Source of the DNA: an uncultured Algimonas sp.
GTDB lineage: Bacteria; Pseudomonadota; Alphaproteobacteria; Caulobacterales; Maricaulaceae
Assembly: GCF_947498175.1 (NCBI RefSeq)
Contig: NZ_CANMJB010000007.1
Location: 1-64,000, forward strand
Direction of reading: 5' to 3'
Length of the DNA stretch: 64,000 nt
The notes under the pieces: generated by a model
The model's database searches: none
Seen by the model: the letters and a program-made list of their open reading frames with translations, nothing else
What the model was told of the DNA's origin: nothing
Program-made: the position numbers and the translations under genes
Shown here: piece by piece, positions 50,170 through 58,702 of the stretch
How positions within the stretch are numbered: the stretch's first letter is position 1
Layout of the letters: every line of letters begins with the position of its first letter

Positions 50170-52335
50170 GTGTCAGACATCAGCAAGAAGATCTTCTCCA
50201 TCGATCCTGGCCCGGATGAAGACCCGGTCGCCCTGATCCCCGAACCCGCGGACAGCAAGTCCGCGCCGGAACCGGGCCAGCCGCCGAAACTCCGAAAGAC
50301 CGTCGAAGCCCCGAAGCCGGACTTCCGGCCGATCGTCCAGCTGGTCCAGCCGATCGTCGCCGACGACAAGCGGCCGCTCCGCCTTTCCGCTCCGACCGAG
50401 CCGACCGAAGAAGCGGCCGTGCCGTCTCCGGCCCGGCCGCAACCGTTTCCCGAACCCGAAGAACGGAAACTCGGCTGGATCGGACCGGTGCTCGGCCTAT
50501 TGACGGGTCTTTCGGTCGTCGCGCTCATCCTGCTATATCTGGGCGAAACCGACACGCTGAGCGCATCGCAACTCGCGATCGTCAGTCTCGCGGGCCTTGT
50601 GCCCATGATTTCCGTTCTTGCCTTGTGGGCCGCGTTGAGGGCCTTTTCGACCATGCGTCGCGAAATGTTGCGACTGTCGCATGTCGCGGACCGGTTGAAC
50701 CGCGCCGACGCCTTTGCCGCCTCGGATGTCGCGACGATGGCGGGCGGCATCCGGCACGAACTTTCGACGGTCGATGAGCGACTGGCGCGGACGCGTCAGG
50801 ATCTGCAGGAGTTCGCCGCCGACCTGGCTCGTCAGTTCGAGCAGGTGGACGAAAGAAGCGAAGCGATCAGCCGGACCGCCAGCGATCACCGGACGGCTCT
50901 GGACGAGCTTGCCTCCGATATGGATGCGAGATTGTCGGAATTGACCCGAACGCTGACGGAACAGCGTGCCGCGCTCGAAACCGCCATGGCGGAGGCTGCC
51001 GCGCGCATCCAGGACGCCGATGCGGCATTGACCCGGTCCATCCAGCAGACAGACGCGCACGGTACGGCCATCGCGGCGACGGCACGGACCGCAGCCCAAG
51101 CCATGACCGAAGCGGAGACGCGGCTATCGGACTTGTCCGAACGCCTCGAAGCTCAGTCAGGCGCCATTGACGGGATCTACAACGAACAGGCCGCTCAGAT
51201 GCAGACCCTGTCCACACGCCTGTCGGACGACAAGGACACCGCCGAGCAGGCCCTGCTTCGCCAGTCGGACAGGCTGGACATGGTGACCACGCAAATCGGA
51301 TCGGCCGAAACCCGGCTCACCGCACTGCTCGATCAGGCGCAAACCGTGCAGGATGATCTGTCCGAACGGCTCGCGGACATCCAGGCCACCCTGATCGAAG
51401 CCGACCAGACATCCCGCGACTTCACGGCCGACATCGCCGACCGCGTATCCGGCAGCGTTACGCAAACCCGTAATGAACTCCGCATGATGGAAAAGGAACT
51501 GCGCGCCCTGAAGTCACGCATGGACACCGCCAAAGACGACCGGACCCCTTTGCCGATCGCCGAACCCATTACGACATCATCTCCCGAACTGTCCGCATCT
51601 CCCGAACTGTCCGTCGGGCCTCTCGACCTCACACCGCTGGACGCGGACATCCCCGACAGCGATCCTGACGATCTCGTCATTCCGGACGTCGAGGGCGACG
51701 CATTGGAACTGACGCAGATCGTCGAAGGCGACAGTGCGGTGCCGCCCGTCGCGCCCCTACGGATCGGTTCGGATGCCGATCTGGTCCGGCGTGTCGATGC
51801 CGACGCGCCGGAAACGCGCATCTTCGGCAAACCGAAAAGCGAGAAGAACTGGCGCTGGCGCGACATGCTGGGGGGGATTGAACCCCTGTCCGATCCACCC
51901 GCCAAAACGCCGCCTGAAACGACCCGGTCCGACAGGGCCAAGCGCGTGCTGGACCGACCTGGACCCGGTGTTCCACTCGCGCCGCCACGCAGGGCGCCCG
52001 AAGGGTCGGACGTGGTCGTCCGTCTCGGCGAAGTCGGGCTCGACCCGGTTCGTCTGGTCGATGACGCCCTTGTCCATGAGGTCGCTGCGATCCGGCGGAG
52101 CGGCGGCGAGGAGGCGCAATCCGCGCTCGTCCTGGTCCGCCGCACGGAGGCCGTCTTCCATCTCCGGGGGGTTCTGTCCGCCGACCGGGCGTTCGGGCAG
52201 CGGGTGCAGACGTTCCGGCACGATTACGACCGGCATCTGCGATCACTCGCCGACGCGGCCCAAGTCAGAGCCGACCTGTCCGGCGCGTATGGGCGGACCT
52301 ATCTTCTCTGCGCCGCGGCGCTATCGTCCGAATAG
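50170..52335 (+). CDS. Membrane-anchored coiled-coil protein, TipN-like candidate
   Basis: The 721-residue product has a Pro/Glu-rich cytoplasmic N-terminus (1-100), two membrane helices (about 102-124 and 134-156), a long coiled coil rich in Ala/Glu/Arg/Gln (about 160-490), an acidic Pro-rich linker, the short motif NWRWRDMLGGIE near 557, and a folded C-terminal segment from about 617. This plan matches the alphaproteobacterial polarity factor TipN (two N-terminal helices, big coiled coil); the identity is inferred from architecture and the W-x-W-x-D-x-L motif, not proven. GTG start at 50170 follows GAGGGG. Twelve bases separate it from the pseudouridine synthase gene. Confidence 0.75.
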   Translation: MSDISKKIFSIDPGPDEDPVALIPEPADSKSAPEPGQPPKLRKTVEAPKPDFRPIVQLVQPIVADDKRPLRLSAPTEPTEEAAVPSPARPQPFPEPEERKLGWIGPVLGLLTGLSVVALILLYLGETDTLSASQLAIVSLAGLVPMISVLALWAALRAFSTMRREMLRLSHVADRLNRADAFAASDVATMAGGIRHELSTVDERLARTRQDLQEFAADLARQFEQVDERSEAISRTASDHRTALDELASDMDARLSELTRTLTEQRAALETAMAEAAARIQDADAALTRSIQQTDAHGTAIAATARTAAQAMTEAETRLSDLSERLEAQSGAIDGIYNEQAAQMQTLSTRLSDDKDTAEQALLRQSDRLDMVTTQIGSAETRLTALLDQAQTVQDDLSERLADIQATLIEADQTSRDFTADIADRVSGSVTQTRNELRMMEKELRALKSRMDTAKDDRTPLPIAEPITTSSPELSASPELSVGPLDLTPLDADIPDSDPDDLVIPDVEGDALELTQIVEGDSAVPPVAPLRIGSDADLVRRVDADAPETRIFGKPKSEKNWRWRDMLGGIEPLSDPPAKTPPETTRSDRAKRVLDRPGPGVPLAPPRRAPEGSDVVVRLGEVGLDPVRLVDDALVHEVAAIRRSGGEEAQSALVLVRRTEAVFHLRGVLSADRAFGQRVQTFRHDYDRHLRSLADAAQVRADLSGAYGRTYLLCAAALSSE

Positions 52336-52347
52336 GCGGCCCGACCG

Positions 52348-53397
52348 ATGACGCTTCCAAAGCCGGACGGGCACTGGCAGATCCGCACGGCCGAAGACAC
52401 GGACGCCGGGCAACGCGTGGACCGATGGCTGTCCGGTTGGACCGAACTGTCCCGCGCGCGCGTCAAGGCCCTGATCGAAGCGGGCCAGGTCCGGGCCAAT
52501 GGCGACATCGTCGGCAAGGTCACGGGCAAGATCGTCCCGGAGACCGAATATGCGGTTTTCGTCCCGCCGCCCGTCGACGACACGCCGACCCCCGAAGACA
52601 TCCCGCTTTCCATCCTGTTCGAAGACGACCAGTTGATCGTGCTCGACAAACCCTCCGGCCTCACGGTCCATCCCGCCCCGGGATCGCGCGCCGGCACGCT
52701 CGTCAATGCGCTGCTGCATCACTGCGCGGACAGCCTGTCCGGGATCGGCGGGGTCATGCGGCCCGGCATCGTCCACCGCCTCGACAAGGACACGTCCGGC
52801 GTCATGATCGTGGCCAAGACGGATGTCGCCCATCGCGGACTGGCCAAGCAGTTTGCCCGGCATTCGATCGAACGCGCCTATGTCTGCCTTGTCAGGGGCC
52901 GGCCCCACTTGCGCACTGGCACCGTCACAACGCGGCTGGCGCGGTCGGTCCATGACCGGAAGAAGCAGGCCGTCGTGCGCGGAACGGATGACGATCTGGA
53001 CGCCTCGGACCATGGCCGCCACGCCGTGACCCACTACGAGACGCTGCGCGGTTTCGGGCAGAAGCGTGGCGGCAGCGTCGGCACGCCCGTCGTGTCGGAG
53101 CTGGAATGCCGGCTGGAAACCGGTCGCACGCACCAGATCCGCGTGCACATGGCTCACATCGGCTGTCCGCTCTTGGGCGATCCTCTCTATGGCAACCAGA
53201 AGGCCTTCATGTCGGACCGTTCACCGGAGGAGATGCGCGTACGTGACGCGGTCGCGGCTTTCAAGCGTCAGGCGCTACATGCGCGCTTGCTGGGCTTCGT
53301 CCATCCGGTCACGAAAGAAGCAATGCGTTTCGAGACGCCGCCGCCCGACGATTACCGGGCCTTGGTCGGCGTCCTGTCGGGGCTGCCGCGGTCGTAA
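52348..53397 (+). CDS. rluD: Ribosomal large-subunit pseudouridine synthase, RluD/RluA family
   Basis: Converts specific uridines of 23S rRNA to pseudouridine. The 349-residue protein has an N-terminal S4 RNA-binding domain (QRVDRWLSGWTELSRARVKALIEAGQVRANG, shown by its pattern R-x-D-x-W) and the catalytic Asp146 in HRLDKDTSGV. ETGRTHQIRVHMAHIGCPLLGDPLYG is the conserved C-terminal block. The RluD assignment rests on the S4 domain and motif; another RluA-family site is possible. Its last 46 bases overlap the convergent hydrolase gene. Confidence 0.92.
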   Translation: MTLPKPDGHWQIRTAEDTDAGQRVDRWLSGWTELSRARVKALIEAGQVRANGDIVGKVTGKIVPETEYAVFVPPPVDDTPTPEDIPLSILFEDDQLIVLDKPSGLTVHPAPGSRAGTLVNALLHHCADSLSGIGGVMRPGIVHRLDKDTSGVMIVAKTDVAHRGLAKQFARHSIERAYVCLVRGRPHLRTGTVTTRLARSVHDRKKQAVVRGTDDDLDASDHGRHAVTHYETLRGFGQKRGGSVGTPVVSELECRLETGRTHQIRVHMAHIGCPLLGDPLYGNQKAFMSDRSPEEMRVRDAVAAFKRQALHARLLGFVHPVTKEAMRFETPPPDDYRALVGVLSGLPRS

Positions 53398-54149
53398 CGC
53401 GGTGCCCAGGCGGCCAGCACCCGGCCGACATAGTCGGCGTCGCACTCGTCCTTTAATAGCAGATGGTCCGCCCCGTCGAGGCTGACGAAACTCTTCGGGT
53501 GTTTGGCGAAACGGAACAGGTGGCTCGCATTGTCGATCAGGACGACGCGGTCTTGCGGCGAATGGAAGATCAAGAGCGCCCGGTCCAGATCGCCGACGCC
53601 TTCGGCGATGTCGTGCTTCTTGATGTCGTCCAGAAACTGGTCCTTGATGATGAAGGGCCGCCCGGCCAGCATGACTTCAGCCTGCCCGCTCTCGATGATC
53701 TCCTCGAGCTTGTCGCCGAAATTGTGAACGATATGGGTCGTGCTGCACGGGCTGCCGATGGTGGCGATGGCGGTCACGGAGGGCAGGTTTTCCGCCGCCT
53801 TGAGCGCGGCCGTTCCGCCGAAGCTATGTCCGACCAGGATGCCGGGCGCCTCGTAATTTTCCGCCAGATAGGCGGCCGCTGCTTCGATCTCCTGGACATT
53901 GGTCGAAAAGTTGGTGTCGGAGAAATCGCCGCCCGACCCGCCGAGTCCGGTGAAATCGAACCGCAACATGCCGTAGCCCTCGTCCACGAGAGCTTTAGCG
54001 ATCGTCTGCAAGGGCTTGAAATTCTTGCCGATAGTGAAACCGTGCGCAAAGACGACATAGTCGATCACCTTGCCGTCTTCCGGCAGGTCCAATCGTCCAG
54101 CCAGATTATGGCCAAGGGCGCCGGGAAACTCGAAACGTTCTGTTTTCAT
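53352..54149 (-). CDS. Alpha/beta hydrolase
   Basis: The 265-residue protein has the alpha/beta-hydrolase fold: oxyanion-side VVFAHGFT, nucleophile Ser109 in LVGHSFGGTAAL, acid in HSPQDRVV and the catalytic His in LDGADHLLL. The type resembles the hydrolase half of the hydrolase–OsmC fusion family, here without the OsmC domain. Substrate unknown. The ATG overlaps the GIY-YIG gene's stop (ATGA), and the 3' end is antisense to 46 bases of the pseudouridine synthase gene. Confidence 0.88.
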   Translation of the reverse strand: MKTERFEFPGALGHNLAGRLDLPEDGKVIDYVVFAHGFTIGKNFKPLQTIAKALVDEGYGMLRFDFTGLGGSGGDFSDTNFSTNVQEIEAAAAYLAENYEAPGILVGHSFGGTAALKAAENLPSVTAIATIGSPCSTTHIVHNFGDKLEEIIESGQAEVMLAGRPFIIKDQFLDDIKKHDIAEGVGDLDRALLIFHSPQDRVVLIDNASHLFRFAKHPKSFVSLDGADHLLLKDECDADYVGRVLAAWAPRYDRGSPDRTPTKAR

Positions 54150-54400
54150 AAGCAGGAGTGTAGCCGCTTTTTCGCGAAGGCGCGACCGGAACCGGTTTTT
54201 AGATAACGCTCGAACGCAAGCGCCTGCTCTTTGGTCGAAAAGGCGAGATAGGTTTCAAGACGCCAGGGTCTGTATTTGGATGTGTGCCGGACATGGCCAG
54301 CGTTATGGCGTTGTAGACGGTTTTTTAAATCTTGCGTGAAGCCGACATAGGTTTGGTCGGGAATCTCGGTCGCGCGAAGAATGTACACAAAGAACATCAT
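54146..54400 (-). CDS. GIY-YIG nuclease family protein (UPF0213/YhbQ-like)
   Basis: The 84-residue protein consists of a single GIY-YIG domain: VYIL near residues 5-8 and TYVGFT (the YIG half), then LKNRLQRHNAGHVRHTSKYRPW with the conserved Arg and a Glu in QALAFERYLKTGSG. Such stand-alone domains may act as structure-specific nucleases; biological role is poorly known. AGGG lies six bases before the double ATG. It sits between an alpha/beta hydrolase, which it overlaps, and a palindromic repeat ending in tRNA-Leu. Confidence 0.9.
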   Translation of the reverse strand: MMFFVYILRATEIPDQTYVGFTQDLKNRLQRHNAGHVRHTSKYRPWRLETYLAFSTKEQALAFERYLKTGSGRAFAKKRLHSCL

Positions 54401-54463
54401 GCTATCCCTCGCCCGCCTTCGCCAAAGCTTCGGCGCGCAGCCTTGGCTTCCGTCGTCAGCCCC

Positions 54464-54507
54464 GGCTGGCTCGCCAGCCGAAGCTTCCTTTAGGAAGCGA
54501 AGGCTGG
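54464..54507. repeat. Palindromic element with mutually exclusive hairpins, abutting tRNA-Leu
   Basis: CCAGCC at 54474-54479 can pair with GGCTGG at 54464-54469 (loop CTCG) or with GGCTGG at 54502-54507. In the second fold, symmetric GAA spacers flank an inner stem GCTTCC/GGAAGC (54483-54488/54493-54498, loop TTTA). The right-most GGCTGG overlaps the encoded CCA end of tRNA-Leu on the minus strand. It could terminate or process the tRNA transcript, or be a mobile palindrome. The segment 54401-54463 contains further imperfect GC palindromes and no gene. Confidence 0.6.
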
Positions 54508-54591
54508 TGCGGGCGGCCGGACTTGAACCGGCACTTCCTTGCGGAAAACAGATTTTAAGTCTGTCGTGTCTACCGATTCCACCACGCCCGC
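54505..54591 (-). tRNA. tRNA-Leu (anticodon TAA)
   Basis: The minus strand gives an 87-base type II tRNA including an encoded CCA. The acceptor stem is GCGGGCG/CGCCCGC and the anticodon arm ACAGA-CTTAAAA-TCTGT has anticodon TAA. A long variable arm and the T-arm GCCGG-TTCAAGT-CCGGC are present. It lies between the GIY-YIG gene and the CinA/MoaB-type gene, which ends 17 bases away on the same strand. Confidence 0.96.
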
Positions 54592-54608
54592 GACGACACG
54601 CCGCCCCG

Positions 54609-55340
54609 TTAGCCCTGCGTCAGCCGCGCGACAAGAGCCTTCAGGTCGCGCTCCACATCGGCGAGCTGTGCCGCGTCCGGACCGCGCGCCACGAAAGACA
54701 CGCCGCGAAGCGCGTCGTTAAAGAAGGGGTAGCTGCCGATCGAGACGCCCTCATGCGCCTGTTCGATATCCGCCAACCCGGCGGCGGCGTCGCCTTCGCC
54801 GACCCCTTCGCAGACGACCGTGATCTGGTGAACCCTGCGGCCGCCTTCGATCCGGTGCCCGATATCGGCAAGCATGCCGCGCATGATCTGCGGGACGCCC
54901 GCCAGCGTGAAGACGTTGCGCGTCTGGAAGCCCGGCGCTTGGCTGACGGGGTTGGCGATCAGCGATGCTCCGTTCGGAATGCGCGCCAGGCGTCGACGGG
55001 CGGAATTGAGTTCGCCCTCGCCGTAGCGTTCGCGCAAAGCCTCCAGCGCATCGTCGCGTTCGCCGATCGACAGATCGAAGGCGGCAGCGATGGCGTCGGC
55101 CGTGATGTCGTCATGGGTCGGGCCGATCCCGCCCGTGGTGAAGACGTAGTCGAACCGTTCGCTGAACGCCCGGACCGCATGCGCGATGATCCGTGCATCA
55201 TCAGGCAGGATGCGGGCTTCGCCGACCGACACGCCGAGCGGGCCAAGGAACATCGCGATCGTCCCGAGATTTGTGTCCTGCGTCCGTCCCGACAGAAGTT
55301 CGTCCCCGATCAACAGGACACCGGCCCGGACGTCTTTCAC
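54609..55340 (-). CDS. Competence/damage-inducible protein A-like, MoaB/MogA-type domain protein
   Basis: The 243-residue protein has the molybdopterin-binding (MoCF) domain of the CinA N-terminus: VLLIGDELLSGRTQDTN, FTTGGIGPTHDDITADAIA and IANPVSQAPGF. It lacks the C-terminal CinA deamidase domain, as in short CinA-like proteins. The biochemical role of this short form is uncertain. The GTG start overlaps the L,D-transpeptidase stop (GTGA). Confidence 0.9.
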   Translation of the reverse strand: MKDVRAGVLLIGDELLSGRTQDTNLGTIAMFLGPLGVSVGEARILPDDARIIAHAVRAFSERFDYVFTTGGIGPTHDDITADAIAAAFDLSIGERDDALEALRERYGEGELNSARRRLARIPNGASLIANPVSQAPGFQTRNVFTLAGVPQIMRGMLADIGHRIEGGRRVHQITVVCEGVGEGDAAAGLADIEQAHEGVSIGSYPFFNDALRGVSFVARGPDAAQLADVERDLKALVARLTQG

Positions 55341-56851
55341 TGACCGGGCCTTCGTTTCAGTCCGGCGAGCACCGCAGCGTCGCGGTCGTAGATGTCATCG
55401 ACGAACCGCACGCCCGCCGCATCGCTGACGACGGTCATGTAGAGTATGTGGACCGGCACTTTTGCCGACAGGTTCATGCGGGTCTCGCGCGATCCGTCCA
55501 GCACCGAATCGATGCGCGCCCTGTCCCAGTCCGGGGTTTCGCTCAGCAGCCATTCGGTCAGGTCGATCGGATCCTGCGTCCGGATGCATCCGGATGAAAA
55601 GGCGCGCTGCCGCCGGGCGAACAAGCCCCGGTCGGGCGTGTCGTGCAGATAGACGTTGTGACGGTTCGGAAACATGATCTTGACCTGGCCGAGTGCATTG
55701 CGCGCGCCGGGTGCCTGCCGGATCCTGTAGGGCATGGTCCCGGCCGGCAACGCGTTCCAGTCGATTGCAGAGGCATTCACGACCTTGCCCTCGCGATCCA
55801 GCACCTGGAACCCGAGCCGGTCCACGGCTGCGGGATCGCGCTGGAACAAAGGCAGCTTGTCGCGCCGGGCCAAGCTGGCCGGAGTCTCCCACCACGGGTT
55901 CAGCACGACATAACCGATCGCGTCCGAAAAGACGGGCGTCTTGCGATAGGTCCGGCCGACGATGGCCCCGTGAACCCGGTCGATCCGACCGTCCTTCCAG
56001 GCTTGCACAGAGAAGTCGGCGATGTTGACCCGGATATGGCGGCGTCCCAGATCGTCCGGCAACCAGCGCCAGCGCTCCAGATTGACGCGCAGCTGGTCGA
56101 TGGCGGCGGAGGCGCCCCGGTTGAGCGCCCTGACCGTCGCCGGCCCGATCAGTCCGTCCGGCTCCAGGCCGTTCTCGCGCTGGAACGCCACGACCGCATC
56201 CTCGGTCACGATATCGTAAACGCCGGTCACGGGCACATCGAGCCGGGTCTGGACGGCACCGATGCGCGGCGACGTCGTTCCGGGTTTCAGGGTCTCTCCG
56301 GAAAGGACGCCGATATCGTCTCGCGGCGGGGCCGCCAATCGCCCGGCCAGTTCGGCTTTCATCGTCTGATAAGCCGCATGCTGCGGTGCGAGTGCCTCAA
56401 GACTTTCCGATAAGCTGCCGTTATCCAACGATTTCCGGAGATGCGCGATCAGGTCGGCCTGCCGTCCTTGCGCCGTCCAATCGGGTTCGACCGATATCGG
56501 AGACAGCTTGCCGAAGGCGATGTGCGAAGCCGCGCTCATCCACGCATCGAGTGCATAGTGCGTCATGTCCTCCCCGGTCGTGCCATGTTCTTTCAGTGTC
56601 GCGAGATGATAGTCCTGCGGATCGAGGCCGTGCGCCGCCACGCTTTCGATGGCCGTGATGAGGCTGTCGCCCGCGAAAATCTGCGTGAACTCTGCGTGGC
56701 GATCCACCCCGGAGCCAGCCGGAAGATAAGCCGTCTGGAACGCCGTTACGGCGGTCGGCGCCAAGGATCTGACGGGTCCGGGCGGGCTGGCTGCCACAGT
56801 CGTGGACAATATTGCGGCGAGGACACCGCTCGGAATTACTGATTTCATCAT
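55337..56851 (-). CDS. L,D-transpeptidase, YcbB (LdtD)-type
   Basis: Periplasmic enzyme forming 3-3 peptidoglycan cross-links. The 504-residue precursor has a signal peptide (residues 1-21), a helical N-terminal scaffold, a peptidoglycan-binding domain (YDIVTEDAVVAFQRENGL, GLIGPATVRALN) and the YkuD catalytic domain with His in NVYLHDTP and Cys422 in SSGCIRTQD, the same SSGC form as YcbB. Transcribed divergently from the EamA exporter and coupled to the CinA/MoaB-type gene. Confidence 0.93.
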   Translation of the reverse strand: MMKSVIPSGVLAAILSTTVAASPPGPVRSLAPTAVTAFQTAYLPAGSGVDRHAEFTQIFAGDSLITAIESVAAHGLDPQDYHLATLKEHGTTGEDMTHYALDAWMSAASHIAFGKLSPISVEPDWTAQGRQADLIAHLRKSLDNGSLSESLEALAPQHAAYQTMKAELAGRLAAPPRDDIGVLSGETLKPGTTSPRIGAVQTRLDVPVTGVYDIVTEDAVVAFQRENGLEPDGLIGPATVRALNRGASAAIDQLRVNLERWRWLPDDLGRRHIRVNIADFSVQAWKDGRIDRVHGAIVGRTYRKTPVFSDAIGYVVLNPWWETPASLARRDKLPLFQRDPAAVDRLGFQVLDREGKVVNASAIDWNALPAGTMPYRIRQAPGARNALGQVKIMFPNRHNVYLHDTPDRGLFARRQRAFSSGCIRTQDPIDLTEWLLSETPDWDRARIDSVLDGSRETRMNLSAKVPVHILYMTVVSDAAGVRFVDDIYDRDAAVLAGLKRRPGQ

Positions 56852-56961
56852 AGGCCGACATTGGGCCTTTGCCCTCCCCAGAGCAATCCTGCACCCAAGG
56901 ATTTTGTTCTCGTTTCGTCGAAGCGTTGACCGGAAGCGGACGGGCTGCCAACGGCGCTGTC

Positions 56962-57930
56962 GTGAGCCAAGCCCCCTTGTCCAGACCCGCCCTGTTCGGC
57001 CTGTCGCTGTTCCTGATCTTCATCTGGGGCAGCGCGTTCAACTTCATCGGCGTCGCGGTCGATCACATCAGCCCCTATTGGGTGACGGCCTGGCGCCTCG
57101 TCGTCGCGGCGTTGTTCCTGAGCGGTTACGCCGTGTTCAAGGGCCGCCGGTTCCCGCCATTGAGAGATGCGCGCTGGCTGTGGTACGGCGCGCTGGGGAT
57201 GACCGGAGCCGTCATCCCGTTCCTCCTCATCGCCAAGGGGCAGATTTCCGTCGACAGCGGACTGACGGCCGTCATCGTCGGCGCCATGCCGTTGCTGACG
57301 ATCCTGCTGGCGCATGTCTTCACGGATGAAAAGCTGACCCTGTTCAAGGTCGTCGGCTTTCTGATCGGTTTTCTCGGCGTGGCCGTCTTGTTCATGCCGG
57401 ATGATCCCGGCTTCGGCCTGACCGGCGATTGGCCGTCGCAGCTCATGATCCTGGGCGCGGCGTTCTGTTACGCGCTGACGACCGTGGCCGCGAAGCGCGC
57501 GCCGAAAACGCATGCCGAAACCGGATCCGCCATCATGATGATCGCGGCCAGCATCGCGGGCGTCATCGCCGCCGTCATCTACGATCCAGGCGGCCACGTG
57601 CCGAATGCGGTCGCGCTGACCATGATCCTGCTGCTGGGGTTCGGATCGACCGGTATCGCGACGATCCTCTATCTGGTCTTCATCGACCGGGCCGGGCCGA
57701 GCGCGATGGCAAGGCTGAACTACTTCCCGCCCGTCGTCAGCGTGATCATCGGCGTCTGGTTTCTCTCAGAACCCTTCACCTGGAAACTGGTCGTCGCCTT
57801 CGCCGTCATCATCGTCGGCGTGATGATCAGTCGGGTAGGCCGCCCATCCCTTTCAACGCAGCGAACGGATTTGCCGGATCGGGGACGTCCGCGTCCTCCG
57901 ATCCCGGCTGTAAGGCCAAACCGTGATTGA
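56962..57930 (+). CDS. EamA (drug/metabolite) transporter
   Basis: The 322-residue protein has ten membrane helices in two EamA repeats: GLSLFLIFIWGSAFNFIGVAV with the WGS signature, and YALTTVAAKRAP in the second. Family members export amino acids or metabolites; the substrate is unknown. GTG at 56962 is chosen because the first helix follows directly; the open frame from 56869 (TTG) adds unconserved residues. The Arg/Pro-rich C-terminal tail of about 30 residues lies within the 104-base overlap with convergent thiD and resembles readthrough rather than a family feature. Confidence 0.85.
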   Translation: MSQAPLSRPALFGLSLFLIFIWGSAFNFIGVAVDHISPYWVTAWRLVVAALFLSGYAVFKGRRFPPLRDARWLWYGALGMTGAVIPFLLIAKGQISVDSGLTAVIVGAMPLLTILLAHVFTDEKLTLFKVVGFLIGFLGVAVLFMPDDPGFGLTGDWPSQLMILGAAFCYALTTVAAKRAPKTHAETGSAIMMIAASIAGVIAAVIYDPGGHVPNAVALTMILLLGFGSTGIATILYLVFIDRAGPSAMARLNYFPPVVSVIIGVWFLSEPFTWKLVVAFAVIIVGVMISRVGRPSLSTQRTDLPDRGRPRPPIPAVRPNRD

Positions 57931-58702
57931 GCGGCCCGTTGCCCTGCCCTAGCTTCGGCGCGGTGCGGATGGCTTCGAACACATAGTCGCGCGCCGTCGT
58001 CACCGCCTCCTCCAGGGTCGTACCAAGCGACAGGGCCGCCGCGACGGCGCTGGCCAGCGTGCAGCCCGTGCCATGCGTATGGCGCGTATGCAGGCGCGGC
58101 CCCGTCATGACGCTGGCGCCCTCTTCCGAGACTAGCACATCGACGACCGACTTCATGTCGAGATGGGCGCCTTTCATCAGGGCCGCATAGGCACCCTTTT
58201 CCAAGATCGCTTCGCCCGCCTTGGAGAGCTCGTCCGTGTCCCTGATCTCGAGGCCGGTCAGGATTTCCGCCTCCGGCACGTTGGGCGTGACCAGATCGGC
58301 GATGGGAATCAGCAGCTCTTTCAAGGCTTTGACCGCGCCTTCTTCGAGCAATCGGTCGCCGCTGGTCGCGACCATGACCGGGTCCAGCACGAGACTCGCC
58401 TCCAACGGTTCGACCGCCTCGAAGACGGTGCGGATGATCGCCTCCGATCCCAGCATGCCGATCTTGACGACATCCACGCCGATATCCGCAACGCAGGCGT
58501 CGATCTGCGCGCGCACCATGTCCGGATCGACCAGATCGACGCGCTTCACCCCTTGCGTGTTCTGCGCCGTGATCGCGGTCACCGCCGTCATCGAATAGGC
58601 ACCGAACGCCGCGCAAGCCTTGATGTCCGCCTGGATCCCCGCCCCGCCGGACGAGTCGGAGCCCGCGATGATCAGGACGCGACCGGTTTTCGTTTCAGAC
58701 AT
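57827..58702 (-). CDS. thiD: Hydroxymethylpyrimidine/phosphomethylpyrimidine kinase
   Basis: Phosphorylates the pyrimidine moiety of thiamine. The 291-residue ribokinase-like protein has IIAGSDSSGGAGIQADIK, LVLDPVMVATSG, LVTPNVPEAE and the catalytic HTHGTGCTLASAVAAAL. Its start overlaps the folP stop by eight bases; folP–thiD is presumably one transcript. The 3' end is antisense to the EamA gene tail. No THI-box was seen upstream. Confidence 0.96.
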   Translation of the reverse strand: MSETKTGRVLIIAGSDSSGGAGIQADIKACAAFGAYSMTAVTAITAQNTQGVKRVDLVDPDMVRAQIDACVADIGVDVVKIGMLGSEAIIRTVFEAVEPLEASLVLDPVMVATSGDRLLEEGAVKALKELLIPIADLVTPNVPEAEILTGLEIRDTDELSKAGEAILEKGAYAALMKGAHLDMKSVVDVLVSEEGASVMTGPRLHTRHTHGTGCTLASAVAAALSLGTTLEEAVTTARDYVFEAIRTAPKLGQGNGPLNHGLALQPGSEDADVPDPANPFAALKGMGGLPD

